Below, in pieces: positions 1 to 4,591 of a stretch of DNA of 5,170 nucleotides. This DNA is from an uncultured Roseiflexaceae bacterium. Its GTDB lineage: Bacteria > Chloroflexota > Chloroflexia > Chloroflexales > Roseiflexaceae. The DNA is taken from contig CALJIC010000111.1 in the NCBI GenBank assembly GCA_937974195.1, positions 1 to 5,170 on the forward strand, in the 5' to 3' direction. Each line of letters opens with the position of its first letter. The stretch's first letter is position 1. Position numbers and translations under genes: made by a program. The notes beneath the pieces are model-generated. The model searched no databases. It was not told the DNA's origin and saw only the letters and a program-made list of their open reading frames with translations.

Positions 1-705
1 GCCCGAGCCGGAGTAGTAGCCCATGGTGCTGTCCGCGCCGGAGTAGCCCGAGTAGCCCCGCTCCCGGCGCATGCGCTCCATCTCCTGGTGCATGCCCGGG
101 AAGCTCTGGCGGATGGTGTCCCGCAGCAGGCCGAGCAGCGACGTCACCGCCGTCCGCTTGAGCGCCTCGATCTCGTCGCCGAACTGGCGGCTGAGGTTAT
201 CCAGAACGCCCGGCTGGGCGCTGTGGCGCGGCTGCTGCTGCCACATGCCGTTCGGCGCGCCCGAGCCGGAGCTCCAGCCGTTGCCTGGCGGCATCTGATA
301 GCCCGGCGCGCCCGAGCCGGAGCTCCAGCCGCCGCTGGGCCGAGCGTAGCTCGACGCGCTGTACGTGTCGTAGCTCATCGGCTGGCCGTAGCTGCCCCAC
401 GCACCGCCGCGCGCCTGGTTGTACGCCGCGCCCATCGAGTAGGACTGGAAGTCGGAGGGGCCCCTGGCTGGCTCCGGCCGGCTCTCGCCGATGCTGCCCA
501 GCGCGTACCCGGCCAGAACCGACAGCCCGAGCGCCGCCCAGGGATGCTCCGACACCTGGTGCCTGATATCGACCATCCGCTTGACCGAGTCGGTCGTCTC
601 GGTGACCGTGCCCTTGATCTTCGACTCGATCTGCTCCATCTTGTCGGTCATCGAGGTGCGGATATTCTCTATGTCTTGTCGGATTGGCTCTGTTGGGTTA
701 TCCAT
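1..705 (-). CDS. DUF3618-like membrane-associated protein with Gly/Ser/Tyr-rich tail (partial, 3' end cut by window)
   Basis: The frame is open from the ATG at 705-703 to the window edge: 235 codons and no stop, so the C-terminus is missing. Residues 1-45 are a charged, probably helical segment (IRQDIENIRTSM, then DKMEQIESKIKG). Residues 53-72 (EHPWAALGLSVLAGYALGSI) are a short hydrophobic glycine-containing segment of the kind found in DUF3618/DUF883 proteins. Residues 80-165 are low complexity, rich in Gly, Ser, Tyr and Gln, with NGWSSGSGAP-type units. Residues 166-213 return to a charged amphipathic stretch (LDNLSRQFGDEIEALKRT). The start has a good Shine-Dalgarno, AAAGGA at 717-712, 6 nt upstream. 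It overlaps the end of the upstream holin-family gene by 37 nt, so the two are probably translationally coupled. A role at the inner face of the membrane is inferred from family context; the biochemical function is unknown. Confidence 0.8.
   Translation of the reverse strand, partial: MDNPTEPIRQDIENIRTSMTDKMEQIESKIKGTVTETTDSVKRMVDIRHQVSEHPWAALGLSVLAGYALGSIGESRPEPARGPSDFQSYSMGAAYNQARGGAWGSYGQPMSYDTYSASSYARPSGGWSSGSGAPGYQMPPGNGWSSGSGAPNGMWQQQPRHSAQPGVLDNLSRQFGDEIEALKRTAVTSLLGLLRDTIRQSFPGMHQEMERMRRERGYSGYSGADSTMGYYSGSG
253..331 (-). repeat. Two identical 28-bp copies inside the DUF3618-like gene
   Basis: The 28 bases at 253-280 recur exactly at 304-331, a 51-bp (17-codon) offset that keeps the reading frame. 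Each encodes a GWSSGSGAP unit. A 13-bp piece of the same element (gcccgagccggag) also lies at 1-13 and encodes SGSG. Identity at the base level, including third codon positions, suggests recent duplication rather than protein-level convergence. Confidence 0.85.
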
Positions 706-1145
706 TCCACATCCTTTCGCACACTGTCGATCGTCTCACGCGGCATGGGGTCGACCTTGCTCATGCGCTCTGTGCCCTGCCGAAGCAGCAGGACGCCGGC
801 AATGGCGAGGATGGCGCCGATGACCAGATACGAGATCCAGAGCGAGATGCCGAATACGTCCTGAACCAGGTAGGCCAGCATGTGGCCGAGCAGGATCCCG
901 CCGATGATGGCGGCTGTAGCGCCGGCGCCGATCAGGACCCCACCCTGCTTGACCTTATCCACCTCGGTGTTGAGCTCGGTCTTCGCGAGGTCGATCTCCC
1001 TCCGGACCAGCTGCTGCGCGTCGGCGATCAACCCGCTCACCAGCTGGGAGATGGAGCCCTCGTCCGATCGCTCGTGCGCCAGGCGCTCGCGCTCACGCTC
1101 GTACGCGCCGTGAGCGTCGTCCCGGTCCGAAGGATAGGCAGTCAT
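669..1145 (-). CDS. Phage holin family protein (Phg_hol_3_6 type), two-TM
   Basis: This 158-residue protein has a charged N-terminus (1-30). A helix at residues 31-68 (SISQLVSGLIADAQQLVRRE followed by IDLAKTEL) is the typical opening of the putative holin-X / superfamily III family common in Actinomycetota and Chloroflexota. Two membrane segments follow, at about 69-94 (with GAGATAAIIGGILLGHML) and 101-122 (SLWISYLVIGAILAIAGVLL). The tail PMPRETIDSVRKDVEWITQQ has the Pro-x-x-Thr-x-x-x-x-Lys-x-Asp-x-x-Trp pattern seen in this family. Despite the family name there is no endolysin or other phage gene nearby, and a housekeeping or envelope-stress membrane role is more likely than lysis. GGAGG at 1156-1152 precedes the start and abuts the upstream gene's stop codon; only 3 nt separate the genes. 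The 3' end overlaps the next gene by 37 nt. It is the middle gene of the operon. Confidence 0.85.
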   Translation of the reverse strand: MTAYPSDRDDAHGAYERERERLAHERSDEGSISQLVSGLIADAQQLVRREIDLAKTELNTEVDKVKQGGVLIGAGATAAIIGGILLGHMLAYLVQDVFGISLWISYLVIGAILAIAGVLLLRQGTERMSKVDPMPRETIDSVRKDVEWITQQSQSDKT

Positions 1146-1148
1146 CTC

Positions 1149-1622
1149 TTACCTCCGCATCGAGCGGGCCAGGAGGTAGCCAACCCCAAGCCCGACCAGC
1201 ATGGACTCGATCGGGTGGTCGCGGATGATCTGCTCGAGATCCCTGCGCACCGCCCGCGGGTCGGCCTCCTGCAGGTAGCGGCCGCTGCGCTCGAGCGCCT
1301 CGGCGGCGTTCGTGGCGATCTCGCCGGCCCGGCCCTCGGCGGGCGCTCGCTCGCGCACCGTCTGGGCGAAGCTGGCCATCTGGCTGCCGGCGGCGCTCAT
1401 GGCCTCGTTGGCCTTGTCCGCCGCGGCGTGCGTGACCTCCGAGGTCTTCTGCTTGGCGGTGTCGATCGCCTCGCCCGTCTTGGCGCGGGCGTCGTCGAGC
1501 AGCTCGCCGGGGTCCTTCGACCGCACGTCGTCAGCCGTCTCCTGCATTTTCTCGGTCACGCGCTCCGCGAAGTTCTTCTGGTCCTGGTCCGCAGCCGATG
1601 GCCGCTGTGTCCTGGGGTCCAT
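1149..1622 (-). CDS. YtxH/DUF883-like tail-anchored protein with LEA-like helical repeats
   Basis: This 157-residue protein is probably a cytoplasmic-side membrane-anchored stress protein. Residues 1-35 are polar. Residues 38-85 are Ala/Lys/Asp/Glu/Thr-rich with an 11-residue-like rhythm (DDARAKTGEAIDTAKQKT, HAAADKANEAMSAA), resembling group-3 LEA or apolipoprotein-like amphipathic helices. Residues 86-135 include VRERAPAEGRAGEIATNAAE and a GRYLQE motif. Residues 136-153 (HPIESMLVGLGVGYLLAR) are a glycine-zipper hydrophobic anchor followed by SMRR, as in ElaB/YqjD/DUF883 and YtxH proteins. The start is supported by GGGAGG at 1633-1628 with a 5-nt spacer. It is the first gene of the minus-strand operon, with a sigma-54-like promoter about 35 nt upstream of the start codon. 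Molecular function is not known from sequence. Confidence 0.8.
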   Translation of the reverse strand: MDPRTQRPSAADQDQKNFAERVTEKMQETADDVRSKDPGELLDDARAKTGEAIDTAKQKTSEVTHAAADKANEAMSAAGSQMASFAQTVRERAPAEGRAGEIATNAAEALERSGRYLQEADPRAVRRDLEQIIRDHPIESMLVGLGVGYLLARSMRR

Positions 1623-1667
1623 GTATGCCTCCCGTCTTTACTGCCACGGTCTCCGTCACCCTGCCAA

Positions 1668-1683
1668 TGCAACATACGTGCCG
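1668..1683 (-). promoter_or_regulatory. Sigma-54 (-24/-12) promoter candidate for the ytxH-holin-DUF3618 operon
   Basis: Read on the minus strand the site is CGGCACGTATGTTGCA. It matches 11 of the 12 specified positions of TGGCACG-N4-TTGCW, with GG and GC separated by exactly 10 bases. Counting 12 from the GC places transcription start near 1657, giving a leader of about 35 nt that contains the GGGAGG ribosome site. No convincing sigma-70 -35/-10 pair was seen here. Confidence 0.68.
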
Positions 1684-1691
1684 CTGGACGG

Positions 1692-1726
1692 CCGCCTCGG
1701 CGGTGGCCCGAAGTGACCCTTGGGCC
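1692..1726. promoter_or_regulatory. Inverted repeats between the divergent promoters (possible activator sites)
   Basis: CCGCC-TC-GGCGG (1692-1703) and GGCCC-N12-GGGCC (1705-1709 with 1722-1726) lie in the 61 bp between the two back-to-back sigma-54-like elements. That is a plausible place for a shared enhancer-binding protein or repressor. The arms are short and GC-rich, so chance is a real possibility. Confidence 0.3.
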
Positions 1727-1744
1727 GGCGGCGGTGGTGGCCTG

Positions 1745-1760
1745 TGGCACAGTTCTTGCA
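1745..1760 (+). promoter_or_regulatory. Sigma-54 (-24/-12) promoter candidate facing the histidine kinase
   Basis: TGGCACAGTTCTTGCA matches 11 of 12 specified consensus positions with correct GG-N10-GC spacing. The predicted transcription start is near 1771, leaving a long leader of about 210 nt before the kinase start. That leader contains three inverted repeats and a second, weaker sigma-54-like core. Confidence 0.6.
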
Positions 1761-1784
1761 CCACCGCGCGGGATGAAGGAATGT

Positions 1785-1820
1785 ACGCCGGGCGCGCCCC
1801 GGCGTGGCACATCGTTGCCA
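1785..1820 (+). promoter_or_regulatory. Adjacent hairpins in the kinase leader
   Basis: ACGCCGGG (1785-1792) pairs with CCCGGCGT (1798-1805) across a 5-nt loop. It shares its last base with a second inverted repeat, TGGCA-N6-TGCCA (1805-1820). In RNA these would be mutually exclusive only at base 1805. No U-run follows, so a simple intrinsic terminator is unlikely; an operator or leader structure is possible. Confidence 0.4.
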
Positions 1821-1821
1821 T

Positions 1822-1857
1822 ACCCACCACGTAGGCAGCGCGCTTGCAGTGGTGGGT
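1822..1857. promoter_or_regulatory. 9-bp inverted repeat enclosing a weaker sigma-54-like core
   Basis: Arms ACCCACCAC (1822-1830) and GTGGTGGGT (1849-1857) flank 18 bp. Those 18 bp include AGGCAGCGCGCTTGCA (1833-1848), which matches 9 of 12 specified sigma-54 promoter positions and keeps GG-N10-GC. Transcription from it would start near 1859, about 125 nt before the kinase start. The arrangement could be a repressor operator straddling a promoter, or an RNA hairpin if transcription starts at the upstream site. Confidence 0.4.
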
Positions 1858-1974
1858 TAGACCGGACGCCACCATGACGCTTTCCACGCAGCCTTCCCCT
1901 CCCGAGGAAGCTCCTTCCCCCTTCGAGTGTGCCTTAGTGCGCGCTGCGGCGCCCCGCCAGCCCGTTCGTGTCGT

Positions 1975-1980
1975 GGAGGG
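1975..1980 (+). promoter_or_regulatory. Ribosome binding site deciding the kinase start
   Basis: GGAGGG lies 3 nt before GTG 1984 (5 nt if GGAG is taken as the core). The alternative GTG at 1927 has no purine-rich site at a usable distance, so the shorter protein is preferred. Confidence 0.6.
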
Positions 1981-1983
1981 CCC

Positions 1984-3249
1984 GTGAGTCAGCGGGAGAC
2001 GTTCCACCCCACCGCCGGTCTGCACGCAGTAGCAGTGGCGCTCGCAGGCGCCCTCGTGCCGGCCGAAGTGGCCGAGGTGATGGTCCGCGAGGGCGGCCGC
2101 GCGGTTGGCGCCGACGCGGGGGCGGTGGCGCTGCTGCGCCCCGAGCCGGCCGAGCTGGAGCTGATCGCGGCGAGCGGCTTCCCGGAGGGCTTCGCGCAGG
2201 GGCACAGCGCCCTGCGGCTGGACGCCCCGACGCCGATGGCCGACGCGCTGCGGCAGGGCGAGCCCATCCTGCTCGAGTCCGGCGCGGACCTGGCGGAGCG
2301 CTACCCGCAGCTGGCTGCCAGCGATGACTGGATGCGGCAGTACGCGTGGGCGCTGGTCCCGCTGAGCCTGCCGGACCGGCAGATCGGGGTCTTCGTGCTC
2401 GGGTTTCAGCAGCCGCGCAGCTTCGCGCCGGAGGGTCGGTCGCTGCTGAGCATCCTGGCGCAGATCGGGGCGCAGGCGCTCGAGCGGGCGCGCCTGTACG
2501 AGGCGGAGCGCGAGGCCCGGGTGCAGGCCGAGGCGGCCGTGCGCGCCCGCGACGCCTTCTTCTCGATCGCGGCGCACGAACTGAAGACCCCGCTGACCTC
2601 GCTGCTCGGCCAGGCGCAGCTGCTCCAGCGGCGCATGGTGCGCGAGGGCCTGGCGGAGGAGCGCTTCCTGCAGAGCATCGACGTCGTCGTGTCGCAGGCG
2701 ATGCGCCTCAACGCGATGGTCTCGGCGCTGCTGGACTTCACGCGCATCGAGCAGGGCCGGCTCAGCCTGCAGCGCGCGCCGCTCGACATGACGGAGCTCG
2801 TGCAGCGGGTGGTCGCCGAGATCCAGCTGACACTGTCCAGCCACACGCTGGTCTTCGACCCGGCGTCCGGCGCCGAGCGCCTGATGATCGACGGCGACGA
2901 GCTGCGCCTCGAGCAGGTGGTGCAGAATCTGATCGGCAATGCGATCAGGTACAGCCCCGGCGGCGGAACGGTGCTGGTGCGCGTGGAGCGGCGCCCGCCC
3001 TGGGCCAGCCTGCAGGTGGTCGACCGCGGGATCGGCGTGCCGGCCGATGACCTGCCGCACCTCTTCACCCGCTTCTTCCGCGCGTCGAACGCCAGCCTGG
3101 CGCACATGAGCGGGCTGGGCATCGGCCTGTACGTCGTGAAGGAGATCGTCGGCCTGCACGGCGGCTCCGTCTCGGTCGAGAGCACCGAGGGCGAGGGCAG
3201 CTCCTTCTCGGTGCTGCTGCCGCTTCGGGACGAGGCCGGCGGGATATAA
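1984..3249 (+). CDS. GAF domain-containing sensor histidine kinase (soluble, orphan)
   Basis: From the GTG at 1984 the protein has 421 residues and no membrane segment or signal peptide, so it is probably cytoplasmic. Residues about 10-165 form a GAF-like sensor (VREGGRAVGADAGAVALL early; ALVPLSLPDRQIGVFVLGF late). A short coiled linker (about 170-190, Glu/Ala/Arg-rich) leads into HisKA with the phospho-acceptor motif AHELKTPLTSL, His198. The HATPase_c domain shows the N-box NLIGNAIRYSP (Asn319), G1 DRGIGVP (Asp347), F-box LFTRFFRAS, and G2 GLGIGLYVVKEIVGLHGG (about 377). All catalytic boxes are intact. The start is chosen because GGAGGG (1975-1980) lies just upstream; an in-frame GTG at 1927 would add 19 residues but lacks a ribosome site. 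No response regulator is in the window, and no heme or flavin ligand is evident in the GAF part, so the signal and partner are unknown. The gene is divergent from the membrane-protein operon. Confidence 0.92.
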   Translation: MSQRETFHPTAGLHAVAVALAGALVPAEVAEVMVREGGRAVGADAGAVALLRPEPAELELIAASGFPEGFAQGHSALRLDAPTPMADALRQGEPILLESGADLAERYPQLAASDDWMRQYAWALVPLSLPDRQIGVFVLGFQQPRSFAPEGRSLLSILAQIGAQALERARLYEAEREARVQAEAAVRARDAFFSIAAHELKTPLTSLLGQAQLLQRRMVREGLAEERFLQSIDVVVSQAMRLNAMVSALLDFTRIEQGRLSLQRAPLDMTELVQRVVAEIQLTLSSHTLVFDPASGAERLMIDGDELRLEQVVQNLIGNAIRYSPGGGTVLVRVERRPPWASLQVVDRGIGVPADDLPHLFTRFFRASNASLAHMSGLGIGLYVVKEIVGLHGGSVSVESTEGEGSSFSVLLPLRDEAGGI

Positions 3250-3331
3250 CCCCGCACCACCCCCTTCCGGCCCGCAGCCCCAGAGCGATGCGGGCGCCCG
3301 AAATCATTCGCCTGCGGCGCCAGAAACACCA

Positions 3332-3378
3332 CTCGGGCGTGGCCCGCGCCGGCTCTGCCGGTCTGGACTACGCCCGAG
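3332..3378. terminator. Nested stem-loop in the convergent spacer
   Basis: CTCGGGCGT (3332-3340) pairs with ACGCCCGAG (3370-3378). Within the loop CCGGC (3349-3353) pairs with GCCGG (3357-3361). It lies between the 3' ends of the kinase and the minus-strand surface-protein gene. It may act with the hairpin at 3390-3406 as a bidirectional terminator, though no T-tract is present. Confidence 0.4.
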
Positions 3379-3389
3379 CGTGAGGTGAT

Positions 3390-3406
3390 GGAGGGCCTAG
3401 CCCTCC
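3390..3406. terminator. Hairpin between convergent genes, putative bidirectional terminator
   Basis: GGAGGGC-CTA-GCCCTCC is a perfect 7-bp stem with a 3-nt loop, 13 nt beyond the stop codon of the minus-strand gene and 140 nt beyond the kinase stop. There is no U-run on either strand, so termination is inferred from position and stem strength only. Confidence 0.5.
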
Positions 3407-3419
3407 GCAGTACCCCCTG

Positions 3420-3842
3420 CTAGGAGGTGCGCCGCGACCAGGCGAACGCCGCCGCGCCAGCCAGGGTGACGAGGACCGCCAGGAACAGGATGCTCGAGCT
3501 CGGGTCGTTCCCGCTCGTGCTCGGCAGCGTGCTCGGCGTGTCCGTGCCGCCGGTCGTGCCGCCGGTCGTACCGCCCGTCTCGGTCGTGGCCGTGGCCTCG
3601 ACGGTCTCTGTGGCCTCGACGGTCTCCGTCGTATCGGCAGTGGCCGTGGCCTCGACCGTGGCCGTCACGTCTGTGTCCGCCGTCTCCGTGGCCTCTGTCG
3701 TCTCGGTGGCCTCTACAGTGCCGGTAGGCGTCTCGGTGGCGGTGGCCTGAGCTGCGGCGCGTGGGGTGAATGCAGGCGCGAAGACGAGCATCAGCGCGAC
3801 CGCGAACACCGTGCCGAGGCTGACGAGAGCTGCCTTTCGCAT
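3420..3842 (-). CDS. Small secreted Thr/Glu-repeat protein with LPSTS-type C-terminal anchor
   Basis: This 140-residue precursor opens with a clear signal peptide: MRKA, a hydrophobic core at about 5-24, and a probable cleavage after the AAA/AQA region near residue 32. Residues 33-89 are almost entirely Thr, Glu, Ala, Val and Asp in irregular VEATET/TATVEATA repeats. Such a stalk is typically extended and often O-glycosylated. Residues 90-100 are Gly/Thr repeats (GGTTGGTTGGT). The end is LPSTSGNDPSSS (106-117), a hydrophobic segment ILFLAVLVTLAGAAAFAW, and a positive tail SRRTS. This is the architecture of a sortase sorting signal, except that the fifth motif residue is Ser rather than Gly. 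It may be sortase-anchored or simply a single-pass membrane protein; no sortase gene is in the window. AGGAGG (3855-3850) with a 7-nt spacer fixes the start. The specific function is unknown. Confidence 0.85.
   Translation of the reverse strand: MRKAALVSLGTVFAVALMLVFAPAFTPRAAAQATATETPTGTVEATETTEATETADTDVTATVEATATADTTETVEATETVEATATTETGGTTGGTTGGTDTPSTLPSTSGNDPSSSILFLAVLVTLAGAAAFAWSRRTS
3546..3745 (-). repeat. Low-complexity coding repeats of the Thr/Glu stalk
   Basis: Short imperfect repeats fill this stretch. A 17-bp unit, gtggcctcgacggtctc, occurs at 3592-3608 and again 18 bp on at 3610-3626; a partial copy begins near 3646. Triplet-based gccgccggtcgt units near 3546-3572 encode the Gly/Thr spacer. 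Such repeats are prone to expansion or contraction by slippage, and all spacings seen keep the frame. Confidence 0.75.
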
Positions 3843-3849
3843 GCGTATT

Positions 3850-3855
3850 CCTCCT
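3850..3855 (-). promoter_or_regulatory. Strong ribosome binding site of the Thr/Glu-repeat protein
   Basis: AGGAGG, 7 nt upstream of ATG 3842. It selects the start that gives a proper signal peptide over the longer open frame that begins near 4001 and would overlap the opposite-strand promoter. Confidence 0.75.
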
Positions 3856-3908
3856 TGCTTGCTTTGCCAGAGTGTGGTCCGCAGGCGCGGACTACGCTGT
3901 TGAGTGTA

Positions 3909-3924
3909 CGCAAGCTCCGTGCCG
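3909..3924 (-). promoter_or_regulatory. Sigma-54 (-24/-12) promoter candidate for the Thr/Glu-repeat protein
   Basis: On the minus strand the site reads CGGCACGGAGCTTGCG. GGCACG-N4-TTGC is exact, 10 of 12 specified positions match, and the GG-N10-GC spacing is correct. The expected transcription start is near 3898, with a leader of about 55 nt carrying AGGAGG. Confidence 0.6.
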
Positions 3925-3929
3925 CCGGA

Positions 3930-3963
3930 CCGCGAGCCGCGGCAGAACATGGCGACGATCGCC
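3930..3963. promoter_or_regulatory. Inverted repeats between the second divergent promoter pair
   Basis: CCGCG-AGC-CGCGG (3930-3942) and GGCGA-CGA-TCGCC (3951-3963) occupy most of the 48 bp between the two outward-facing sigma-54-like elements. They are candidate binding sites for a shared activator. They do not obviously match the repeats at 1692-1726, which weakens the case for one common activator motif. Confidence 0.35.
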
Positions 3964-3972
3964 GCGCCCCGC

Positions 3973-3988
3973 TGGTATGTGGCTTGCT
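3973..3988 (+). promoter_or_regulatory. Sigma-54 (-24/-12) promoter candidate for the ferritin-like gene
   Basis: TGGTATGTGGCTTGCT matches 10 of 12 specified positions. Both deviations are C-to-T inside the -24 block, and the GG-N10-GC spacing is correct. The predicted start near 3999 gives a leader of about 22 nt containing AAGGAGG (4009-4015). Confidence 0.55.
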
Positions 3989-4020
3989 CCCGGTGGCGCA
4001 TCCCACAGAAGGAGGAGGCG

Positions 4021-4515
4021 ATGAAACTCGCGAATCTTCAGGATCTGTTCGTCAAGGAGCTGCAGGACCTCTACGACGCCGAGCACCAGATCCTGCGGGC
4101 GCTGCCGAAGATGACGCAGGCGGCCACAGCCCCCGAGCTCCAGCGGGCCTTCCAGGCGCACGGCGCGCAGACAGAGCGGCACGTCACGCGGCTGGAGCAG
4201 ATCTTCGACCAGATCGGCGCCAAGTCGAAGGGCAAGTCGTGCAGGGCGATGCAGGGCCTGGTGGCCGAGGGCGAGGAGATGATCAAGGAGGAGGCCGACC
4301 CGGCGGTGAAGGACGCCGGCCTGATCGCAGCCGCGCAGCGCATCGAGCACTACGAGATCGCCGGCTACGGCTGCGCGCGCACCTACGCGGACATGCTCGG
4401 GCACCATCAGGCGGCCCGGCTCCTGCAGCAGACACTGGACGAGGAGGGCCTGACGGACAAGCTGCTCACCCAGCTCGCCGAGCGGGTGATCAACATCGAG
4501 GCCGAGCGCGCCTGA
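4021..4515 (+). CDS. DUF892/YciE-type ferritin-like protein
   Basis: This 164-residue protein is a full-length member of the YciE/DUF892 ferritin-like family (usual length about 160-170). The opening LQDLFVKELQDLYDAEHQIL (residues 6-25) is the family signature with the first acidic ligand region (Glu13, Asp16, Glu21). Helix 2 carries TERHVTRLEQIF (51-62, Glu52, His54). A conserved KGKSCRAMQGLVAEGEE segment spans 70-86. Helix 3 carries AAQRIEHYEIAGYG (104-117, Glu109, His110, Glu112), and helix 4 has LDEEGLTDKLL (139-149). These residues probably form a di-metal site in a four-helix bundle. Relatives are linked to oxidative, osmotic and desiccation stress, and iron handling is suspected rather than proven. 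The start is set by AAGGAGG at 4009-4015. It is transcribed divergently from the surface-protein gene. Confidence 0.93.
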   Translation: MKLANLQDLFVKELQDLYDAEHQILRALPKMTQAATAPELQRAFQAHGAQTERHVTRLEQIFDQIGAKSKGKSCRAMQGLVAEGEEMIKEEADPAVKDAGLIAAAQRIEHYEIAGYGCARTYADMLGHHQAARLLQQTLDEEGLTDKLLTQLAERVINIEAERA

Positions 4516-4522
4516 CCCGCCC

Positions 4523-4585
4523 AGGGGCGCCGGGGCACGCGGGCTGCGGCGCGCCGGGCCCTCGCGCCCCTCTCGGCAGGCCGAG
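4523..4585. terminator. Stem-loops between the convergent ferritin-like and DUF1269-like genes
   Basis: AGGGGCGC (4523-4530) pairs with GCGCCCCT (4564-4571), and CTCGGC-AG-GCCGAG (4572-4585) forms a compact second stem directly after it. They fill the 76-bp gap between two converging 3' ends. No T-tract is present, so bidirectional termination is a positional inference. Confidence 0.45.
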
Positions 4586-4591
4586 CGCCGG

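Noticed and set aside
669..1145. A prophage remnant, suggested by the holin-family protein.
   Set aside because: No endolysin, structural, integrase or attachment sequences are present. This holin family is commonly chromosomal beside DUF3618/YtxH genes.
1805..1820. TGGCACATCGTTGCCA as a further sigma-54 promoter.
   Set aside because: The GG-to-GC spacing is 9 rather than 10, which normally abolishes activity; it is better described as a TGGCA-N6-TGCCA inverted repeat.
684..1877. A 397-codon open frame on the plus strand across the membrane operon and the divergent region.
   Set aside because: It crosses two recognisable minus-strand genes and both promoter candidates; its composition is that of an antisense shadow.
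1927..1983. GTG at 1927 as the kinase start.
   Set aside because: No ribosome site is at a suitable distance and the 19 added residues (Cys/Arg/Pro-rich) look non-coding; GTG 1984 has GGAGGG.
1531..3159. A 542-codon open frame on the minus strand, antisense to the kinase and its leader.
   Set aside because: The opposite strand encodes a histidine kinase with every catalytic motif. This frame is Arg/Ala/His/Gln-rich with no recognisable domain, as expected of the complement of GC-rich coding DNA.
3546..3745. CRISPR-like or minisatellite array.
   Set aside because: The repeats are codon-phased, imperfect and encode a continuous Thr/Glu stalk inside a secreted protein; there are no unique spacers.
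3843..4001. A longer N-terminus for the Thr/Glu-repeat protein, starting near 4001.
   Set aside because: It would bury the signal peptide 53 residues inside, overlap the opposite-strand promoter, and ignore the AGGAGG directly before ATG 3842.
3904..4020. An upstream start extending the ferritin-like protein by 39 residues.
   Set aside because: The family begins at about MKLANLQDLF, and AAGGAGG sits 5 nt before ATG 4021. The extension crosses the promoter candidates.
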